Assembly: GCA_023439605.1 (NCBI GenBank)
Contig: JAEXNS010000074.1
Span: 1-15,672 of the forward strand
DNA length: 15,672 bases
Direction: 5' to 3'
Source of the DNA: Bacillota bacterium
GTDB taxonomy: Bacteria; Bacillota; Clostridia; Oscillospirales; Ruminococcaceae
The position numbers and the translations under genes were made by a program. Positions 1 through 5,820 of the stretch are shown here, piece by piece. Below the pieces are notes generated by a model. That model ran no database searches. It was not told where the DNA came from and saw nothing but the letters and a program-made list of their open reading frames with translations. Each line of letters starts with the position of its first letter. The stretch's first letter is position 1.

Positions 1-537
1 GACTTAACGATCAAGTCAACTTATAACTTAAATTGGCTTGACACTCTTTCTGAGTTCTATTCAAAGTCAAAACCTAATTTTAACAGGGAGTTTTGTAGTA
101 TTATATCTAAATTTCCTTATAAAGCAAACGATGATGAATTATTGATTGACACTCTTAAGTATTCACTTGAACTTACAGAGAAATTTATTTTAACTATATT
201 TGACAAAGTAATTAATTTGAACAAGTGTATAGAATATTTTAGGGAATTTGGACCACCTATGAATCTTTACAATGATGGCGATTTTGGTAATTCTAATCCG
301 AACCATTATTGCTATGAAGGTCTTTTAAATATAAAGACTGATAATCAAGAATTGAAACAAAGGTGGAAAAAGATTCTTGAAGAAAAAAATAGTGATGAAT
401 CAACAATCAAACGAGTATCTAGTCTTTATGAATTTTTCAATGATCCAGAATTGCATGCAAAAACTCTTGATGAGCTTGAACGTCGCAAAAAGGCAAACAC
501 TGAAATTTTACGTTCTTATGGTCTTGAAATAAATTAA
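1..537 (+). CDS. 3' part of an unrecognised gene, truncated by the left window edge
   Basis: The frame ending with TAA at 535-537 has no stop back to base 1, so about 178 codons are visible and the true start lies outside the window. The TTG at 142 is only an internal codon with no ribosome binding site before it. The visible protein is hydrophilic, with many charged residues, no obvious signal peptide or membrane segment, and a basic helical C-terminus (ELERRKKANTEILRSYG). A GPPMNLYNDGDFG stretch precedes an NHYCYEGLL stretch. I do not recognise the family. It ends two bases before the secreted RTX/dockerin protein and on the same strand, so the two are probably co-transcribed. A partner role, such as immunity or chaperone for that protein, is possible but purely inferred from position. 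Confidence 0.7.
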   Translation, partial: DLTIKSTYNLNWLDTLSEFYSKSKPNFNREFCSIISKFPYKANDDELLIDTLKYSLELTEKFILTIFDKVINLNKCIEYFREFGPPMNLYNDGDFGNSNPNHYCYEGLLNIKTDNQELKQRWKKILEEKNSDESTIKRVSSLYEFFNDPELHAKTLDELERRKKANTEILRSYGLEIN

Positions 538-539
538 AA

Positions 540-3500
540 ATGAAAAGGATAGTTAAAATAATGAAAAAAAGATTTATGAAGATTCTTTCCTGTATCTTGG
601 CAATAGCAATATTACTACCGACAATCGTGTTAGTTCCCCAAACAAATACTTTATTAACAATTTATGCCGCTACCGAAGATGAAGCTATCGAGGATGCATA
701 TTATGAATTACAAAAAGCATTGTCATCAAAATCAGGAGATTGGTGGACAGCAATTAATGAGGACGGATGTAAACCAAACTTTTTCCATAATAAGGTACAA
801 AACTATATTGTTGACTTAAAAAAAGGAATTAAAAAGGAACTACCAATTAACTTTAAGGAATTAACCTTGAATCCTGTAACAGGGAAATATAGTATGACAG
901 GCAAAGCTGATTTATATATGAGTAATATAAATTTAAATACTGGTGATGAAATATTTTATATTTGGGAAGTTAAGCCTGCATCATATATATGGGATGATGG
1001 TGTCGATAATAGGAAAACGAAAGGAGAACAACAACTTGCAAATTATGTTAATTCAGAAGATGCTTATTTTAATGGTGGTCTGTCGCCAAATATAGCTTTT
1101 GGAAAATTCAAAGCAACTGCTCCTTTAGGTGCTATTTATACCATACAATACGTAAATATGAAAAATGGATTAATTCTTTATTGGTTTAATCGTGACAAAG
1201 ACGATGAGAAAGAAAATGAAAATGAAACCACTGTTACTTTTGGTTCACGAAAAAAGGCAACAAAAGAAGTTATAAAACACACCCAAGAAATTACGGAAAA
1301 GGAACAACAAAGACAACAAAATCAAGATAATTCTTCTAGTGAATCTCGATTTATTGATGGTGCTATTGTTGTTGGTGGTATAGTTATAGTTAGTGCAGCT
1401 ACTATAGCAGCTTATAAGAAAATTGCTGAAATTCAAATGGCAATAAATTTGCCCAATGTTGACAAAACATCTCATTCCGAAACAGTAGTTATCATTTCCG
1501 AACAGTTTTTATTAGCATTAGCAGAGGCAAAAACAACAAAAAATGCTGTTGTACTTCTCACCGCTATCGGTCTTCTTACAGAACTTTTTGGTGAGATTAA
1601 TATTTCCGCAGAAGCAGAAGAACTTGAGGAAGCAATGCTTGAAGAGAATGCGGAAAAAATAGATGAATTAACGGAAAAAATTCAGGATAACGCAAAAAAA
1701 TATAGAGATGCAGCAAAGGCACAACCACCTCGTGATCCACTTATAATAGATTTGGGCAAACAAGGAATAGAACTAACTACACTTGATAATGGTGTAAATT
1801 TCGACATGGACAATAATACATTTGCAGAAAAAACAGCTTGGATTGGTTTAGAAGATGGTTTTCTTGTACTTGATCGTAATGAAAATGGTAAAATAGACAA
1901 TGGAGGAGAACTTTTTGGCGACCAAGTAATTCTTAAAAGTGGTTTAAAATCTACATCTGGATTTGAAGCACTTATGGAATTTGATGAAAATAAAGATGGT
2001 ATAATTGATAAAAAAGATGCCATTTATAGTAGCTTAAAAGTATGGATAGATGAAAATCATAATGGTATTTCAGAGTCAAACGAATTGAAAACGTTTATAG
2101 AATTAGGCATTTCATCAATAAATCTAAAAATAATTCAAGAGGGAAAAATCGACACTTTAACAGGAACAATGGAAGCAAGTTCCTCGGAAGTTGTTTTTAC
2201 AAATGGAACAAAGAGAAAAATAAGTGAATTTTGGTTTCCAGTTGATTTATCAAATACAACACAAGACGGAAATGCAACAGCTGGTAATGTTCCTACAATA
2301 GAAAAAGCTATAGAAGCTGATGAAACAGGAGAACTGTTTGGATTGTGGATTAAGTTTAATATTGAAACAAATATCGCTTTAAAACGTTTATATTCCAAAC
2401 AGATTCTATACTTCATAACAGGTGCATCTGATATAGATGTGAATAGTCGTGGTGGAAATGTAGATGCTAGAGATTTGAAAGTTATAGAGCAATTTATGGG
2501 GACTACTTTTAAAGGAATTAGTGGTGAAAATCCAAATGCACAAGCAGCTGAAATTTTAAAGGGTGTTTATACAAATATTGAAAATCAATATTTTAATATT
2601 CTTAATTTACAATCTAGTTTTGGTGGTTATTTAAATTCTGTTTATGAATACGTTGATGAAAATGGTAAAAAATCACTAGATTTATCTTTTTTAAATTATA
2701 TCATTGAATCAAAAATATCAGATGGTGAAAATGTGGATACTCTTGTTTATGATCTAGGTGTTTATTTAAAATCATTTGATGCAATCAATGGAACTAAGGT
2801 TTTTGATGAATATAGTGAAGTTTATTCTCAAATTTCAAATCATTATGCAAAAATTGTAGAATTATCAAAATCAGGGAATACATTTATCGGAACAGATGGA
2901 AATGATAAATTTAATGGCACAGTTAACAACGATTTTATTTTTGGTGGAACTGGTGATGATATTTTAAACAGTGGTGGTGGAAATGATACATTTGTTTTTG
3001 GATTAAATCATGGTAATGATGTTGTTATTGGAGGTAAAGGCACAAATACATTGGTCTTTGAAAATGGAATTAATTTCACAGATTATACAACTGGTACAAA
3101 TGCAAACATGGATTTGGTTCTGATTAATAAAGAAACCAGTGAAAAAATCTGTATTCAAAATTTCATAAGTAATCCAGCTGCTTATGATTTTATATTTGAT
3201 GGCAAGTCAAGTATAATTGGAGGTGGCACAGCTACTGAAACAATAAATGGTACAGATAAAGACGATGAACTTGTTAGAAGTCTAGGATTTAACACGTTTT
3301 ATGGTGGTAACGGTAATGACACAATACGTGGTGGAGACCATATTGATATTATTTATGGTGAAGAAGGTAATGACAAACTTTATGGAGGAAATTCAACCAA
3401 TTTCATTTTGGGTGGATTAGGAAATGAAGAAATCAATGATGGTGACAAATCAAGTTATCTATGTGGCGGAGATGGAGATGATAAGATTTATGCTGGAGGT

Positions 3501-4019
3501 GGTGATGACGCATTAGATGGCGGAAATGGCAATGACTATCTCCAAGGTGATCATGGAAATGATGTATTTGTATACAAAAAAGGTTATGGAACTGACGTGA
3601 TTAGTGATTCAGATGGTAAAAATACTATTAAAATATCTGGATTTTCATCTAAGAATATAAAAGTAGGAAAAACAACTCAAAGTGATGCAGTAATAAAATT
3701 TGATGGTTCAAATGAGTTTTTAATAATAAAAGGATATTTCTATACTAATAATGCAGAATATGAATTTATTTTTGATGATGGTACTAAAATCACTAACAAA
3801 ATATCATCTTATATTGATGTGAAATCAGGAGATTTAAATCTAGATGGAAAAGTTGATAATCTTGATCTTGTGGTATTATGTCAATATTTGATTAAAACTT
3901 TTATTATTTCCAATGAAATTGTGCCTTATGCTGATTTAAATAGGGATGGGGTATTTGATGTTGCTGATTTAGCAATATTAAAACAATATCTAATGGGAGA
4001 CAACGTAAATATAGGTTAA
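540..4019 (+). CDS. Secreted chimeric protein: nuclease-like domain, FrpC-like calcium-binding module, RTX repeats and C-terminal dockerin
   Basis: Seen: a basic N-terminus and hydrophobic core (residues 14-33) ending near YAA-TED (about 44) form a signal peptide. Residues 80-170 hold a PD-(D/E)xK-like pattern: D124 in GKADLY, E143 and K145 in WEVKP, and Q164/Q165. A hydrophobic Gly/Ala/Val stretch at 274-292 could span a membrane. Residues 398-700 match the module found with Gram-negative RTX proteins such as FrpC, with LVLDRNENGKID, EF-hand-like loops, SRGGNVDARDL and a NPNAQAA segment. RTX nonapeptides (GGxGxDxx) occur at 782-840 and 915-1010, followed by a hemolysin-related C-terminal domain at about 1028-1083. 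Residues 1096-1153 are a dockerin with two F-hand repeats (D1098-D1109 and D1132-D1143). Known: RTX repeats fold on binding calcium outside the cell, and dockerins bind cohesins. Inferred: a calcium-folded extracellular effector or adhesin docked on a scaffold. ATG 561 (residue 8), with AAAAGGA at 543-549, is an alternative start. No cohesin gene is visible. Confidence 0.85.
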   Translation: MKRIVKIMKKRFMKILSCILAIAILLPTIVLVPQTNTLLTIYAATEDEAIEDAYYELQKALSSKSGDWWTAINEDGCKPNFFHNKVQNYIVDLKKGIKKELPINFKELTLNPVTGKYSMTGKADLYMSNINLNTGDEIFYIWEVKPASYIWDDGVDNRKTKGEQQLANYVNSEDAYFNGGLSPNIAFGKFKATAPLGAIYTIQYVNMKNGLILYWFNRDKDDEKENENETTVTFGSRKKATKEVIKHTQEITEKEQQRQQNQDNSSSESRFIDGAIVVGGIVIVSAATIAAYKKIAEIQMAINLPNVDKTSHSETVVIISEQFLLALAEAKTTKNAVVLLTAIGLLTELFGEINISAEAEELEEAMLEENAEKIDELTEKIQDNAKKYRDAAKAQPPRDPLIIDLGKQGIELTTLDNGVNFDMDNNTFAEKTAWIGLEDGFLVLDRNENGKIDNGGELFGDQVILKSGLKSTSGFEALMEFDENKDGIIDKKDAIYSSLKVWIDENHNGISESNELKTFIELGISSINLKIIQEGKIDTLTGTMEASSSEVVFTNGTKRKISEFWFPVDLSNTTQDGNATAGNVPTIEKAIEADETGELFGLWIKFNIETNIALKRLYSKQILYFITGASDIDVNSRGGNVDARDLKVIEQFMGTTFKGISGENPNAQAAEILKGVYTNIENQYFNILNLQSSFGGYLNSVYEYVDENGKKSLDLSFLNYIIESKISDGENVDTLVYDLGVYLKSFDAINGTKVFDEYSEVYSQISNHYAKIVELSKSGNTFIGTDGNDKFNGTVNNDFIFGGTGDDILNSGGGNDTFVFGLNHGNDVVIGGKGTNTLVFENGINFTDYTTGTNANMDLVLINKETSEKICIQNFISNPAAYDFIFDGKSSIIGGGTATETINGTDKDDELVRSLGFNTFYGGNGNDTIRGGDHIDIIYGEEGNDKLYGGNSTNFILGGLGNEEINDGDKSSYLCGGDGDDKIYAGGGDDALDGGNGNDYLQGDHGNDVFVYKKGYGTDVISDSDGKNTIKISGFSSKNIKVGKTTQSDAVIKFDGSNEFLIIKGYFYTNNAEYEFIFDDGTKITNKISSYIDVKSGDLNLDGKVDNLDLVVLCQYLIKTFIISNEIVPYADLNRDGVFDVADLAILKQYLMGDNVNIG
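543..549 (+). promoter_or_regulatory. Possible ribosome binding site favouring ATG 561 of the RTX/dockerin gene
   Basis: AAAAGGA lies 11 bases before the in-frame ATG at 561. The ATG at 540 has no such site upstream and could be used only by coupling to the stop codon at 535-537. The protein from 561 (MKKRFMKILS) would be a typical signal peptide start, so 561 may be the real start. Confidence 0.4.
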
Positions 4020-4056
4020 ATTTATTTTTTTGGTTATTGGAATTTTACGGAGCAAT

Positions 4057-4095
4057 AAAACACACATCATTTATTAATGTAATGATGTGTGTTTT
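4057..4095 (+). terminator. Intrinsic terminator after the RTX/dockerin gene
   Basis: A perfect 15-bp inverted repeat (4057-4071 with 4081-4095) has a 9-base loop. The right arm ends in GTTTT and is followed by a T-rich stretch. It lies 37 bases after the stop codon and separates the secreted-protein gene from the enolase promoter. Confidence 0.7.
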
Positions 4096-4195
4096 CTTCA
4101 TTTGCTTAATAATATCTTAAATATTATATATATTTTCCTAAATAACATTTCATTACAACCACTTTTATCAAAGCATACACCATGTAAATTTTTTA

Positions 4196-4224
4196 TTGAC
4201 TCATAAATTTTTATATGTTATAAT
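4196..4224 (+). promoter_or_regulatory. Sigma-A-type promoter of enolase
   Basis: A TTGACT -35 box (4196-4201) and a perfect TATAAT -10 box (4219-4224) are separated by exactly 17 bases. The predicted transcription start is near 4231, giving a leader of about 58 bases before the enolase ATG. Confidence 0.8.
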
Positions 4225-4229
4225 TTGAT

Positions 4230-4248
4230 AACTTAGTAAAGCTAAGTT
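4230..4248 (+). promoter_or_regulatory. Hairpin at the predicted 5' end of the enolase mRNA
   Basis: AACTTAG (4230-4236) pairs perfectly with CTAAGTT (4242-4248) around a 5-base loop. It sits where the transcript from the 4196-4224 promoter should begin, so it could protect the mRNA 5' end from decay. The same inverted repeat could instead be an operator overlapping the start site. Confidence 0.45.
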
Positions 4249-4288
4249 TAAAAAATAATATATAAAAGAAAGTTTAGGTGATATTTAA

Positions 4289-5572
4289 ATGAATAATTTG
4301 ATAATCAAAAAAATTGTTGGTCGCGAAATAATTGATTCTAGAGGAAATCCTACAGTTGAAGCAGAGGTTACTTTGATGGATGGTACAGTAGCTTTGGGTG
4401 CTGCTCCTAGTGGTGCTTCTACAGGTATTTATGAAGCACTTGAATTGAGGGACAATGATAAGTCAAGATACTTAGGAAAAGGAGTATTAAAAGCAGTTAC
4501 AAATATAAACACCCTTATAAACATAGAATTATCTGGATTAGATGCTTCTGATATTTATAACATTGATAGAACAATGATTAAATTAGATGGTACAGATGAT
4601 AAATCTAGCTTAGGTGCAAACGCAATTCTTGCCGTATCAATAGCTTGTTGTCGTGCAGCAGCAAAGTCATTAAATATTCCTCTATATAAATTGATAGGTG
4701 GATTAAATGCAACTACTCTTCCTGTTCCTATGATGAATATATTGAATGGTGGTGCTCATGCATCAAATAATTTAGATGTACAAGAATTTATGATTATGCC
4801 AATTGGCCTACCAAGTTTTTCAGAAGGATTACGTGCATGTACAGAAGTTTTTCACAAACTAGCTTCTATTTTAAAATCAAAAAATCTAACTGTTTCCGTA
4901 GGTGATGAAGGTGGATTTGCTCCAAATTTAAGTAGTGACGCTGAAGCTATTGAGCTTATATTAACTGCAGTTTCAGAAGCTGGGTATAAACCATATGAAC
5001 ATTTTGTTATTGCAATAGATGCAGCTTCTAGCGAATGGAAAGCGGAAAAAGGATATTTATTGCCAAAAAGCAAAAAAGCATACTCATCCACCGAATTAAT
5101 AGAATACTGGAGAAATTTATGTGATAAGTACCCTATTTTTTCTATAGAAGATGCTTTGGATGAAGAAGATTGGACTGGTTGGGCAGAACTAACAAAAGTG
5201 CTAGGTAAAAAAGTACAACTAGTTGGAGACGATCTTTTTGTTACAAATACAAAACGCTTATTTAGGGGCATTGAGGAAAAATGCGGAAATTCTATTTTAA
5301 TTAAATTAAATCAGATAGGTTCTGTTTCTGAAACTCTAGATGCAATAAATATGGCAAAAAAAGCTGGATATACATCCATAATTTCACATCGTTCTGGTGA
5401 AACAGAAGATACTACAATTGCAGACCTTGCTGTAGCATTAAACGCTGGACAAATAAAAACTGGTGCACCTAGTAGAAGTGAACGAGTTGCCAAATATAAT
5501 CAACTATTACGAATTGAAGAAAAGCTTTCAAATTCAGCAAAATATTTAGGAAGAAATTGTTTTAATTTTTAG
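4289..5572 (+). CDS. eno: Enolase (phosphopyruvate hydratase)
   Basis: This is the glycolytic enzyme that interconverts 2-phosphoglycerate and phosphoenolpyruvate in the cytoplasm, using magnesium. At 427 residues it has the normal family length. The N-terminal REIIDSRGNPTVE signature is present, as is the SVGDEGGFAPNL motif with the catalytic glutamate E207. The expected metal ligands are D244, E287 and D314. The catalytic lysine is K339 in LIKLNQIG, the substrate histidine is H367 in ISHRSGET, and K390 lies in KTGAPSRSERVAKYN. The start is supported by AGGTGA at 4276-4281, seven bases upstream. The gene is monocistronic: it has its own promoter and ends in a shared convergent terminator, and it is not clustered with other glycolytic genes. 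The C-terminal tail (GRNCFNF) is slightly unusual, but no key residue is missing. Confidence 0.97.
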   Translation: MNNLIIKKIVGREIIDSRGNPTVEAEVTLMDGTVALGAAPSGASTGIYEALELRDNDKSRYLGKGVLKAVTNINTLINIELSGLDASDIYNIDRTMIKLDGTDDKSSLGANAILAVSIACCRAAAKSLNIPLYKLIGGLNATTLPVPMMNILNGGAHASNNLDVQEFMIMPIGLPSFSEGLRACTEVFHKLASILKSKNLTVSVGDEGGFAPNLSSDAEAIELILTAVSEAGYKPYEHFVIAIDAASSEWKAEKGYLLPKSKKAYSSTELIEYWRNLCDKYPIFSIEDALDEEDWTGWAELTKVLGKKVQLVGDDLFVTNTKRLFRGIEEKCGNSILIKLNQIGSVSETLDAINMAKKAGYTSIISHRSGETEDTTIADLAVALNAGQIKTGAPSRSERVAKYNQLLRIEEKLSNSAKYLGRNCFNF

Positions 5573-5665
5573 TTTTTAAATAGTTTATTGTTATCGTGCT
5601 TTAAATTAATTTTCTTTAACTTAAAATAGCTATAAACAAGTTACTATCCATCCATTAAAAGTAAA

Positions 5666-5740
5666 GTTTACGGTTTCGCAAGGATTTCGACTCTGCGGAG
5701 TCGACTGGGATTTCCAGTCGCCCTGAACCTTCGGTAAAAC
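5666..5740. repeat. Dispersed GC-rich structured repeat, copy 1
   Basis: This GC-rich island lies in the AT-rich spacer between eno and pcrA. Hairpin A has a perfect 7-bp stem (5687-5693 with 5698-5704, loop TGCG). Hairpin B has a perfect 7-bp stem (5702-5708 with 5714-5720, loop GATTT). The two share bases 5702-5704, so their full forms exclude each other. Flanking arms can close the unit: AAGG 5680-5683 with CCTT 5728-5731, CG with CG beyond a one-base bulge, then GTTTAC near 5666 with the GTAAAAC ending at 5740. A related copy lies at 12860-12931, about 80% identical over the central 59 bases. There is no coding potential and no transposase nearby. It may be a REP/MITE-like element or a structured RNA; the strand is unknown. 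Confidence 0.7.
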
Positions 5741-5770
5741 ATTTAATAAATTAAAAATTTATTTCTTATA

Positions 5771-5818
5771 AAAATCAAAAAAATAAAAGGCTCAATAGCC
5801 TTTTATTTTTTTGATTTT
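5771..5818. terminator. Bidirectional terminator between convergent eno and pcrA
   Basis: A perfect 22-bp inverted repeat (5771-5792 with 5797-5818) encloses the 4-base loop CAAT. The GC-containing core AAGGCT/AGCCTT is flanked by long A and T runs on both sides, so it should stop transcripts arriving from eno (plus) and pcrA (minus). Confidence 0.9.
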
Positions 5819-5820
5819 AA

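Noticed and set aside
142..537. A separate short gene starting at TTG 142
   Set aside because: The same frame is open back to base 1 and no ribosome binding site precedes the TTG, so it is an internal codon of a truncated gene.
1682..2416. Minus-strand reading frames inside the RTX/dockerin gene (and similar ones inside eno, pcrA and the transporter)
   Set aside because: They are antisense to well-supported genes, have no recognisable motifs or ribosome binding sites, and show composition typical of shadow frames.
3240..3570. Tandem DNA repeats in the RTX coding region as a possible separate repeat array
   Set aside because: The repetitiveness follows from the GGxGxDxx protein repeats; the DNA copies are diverged and in frame.
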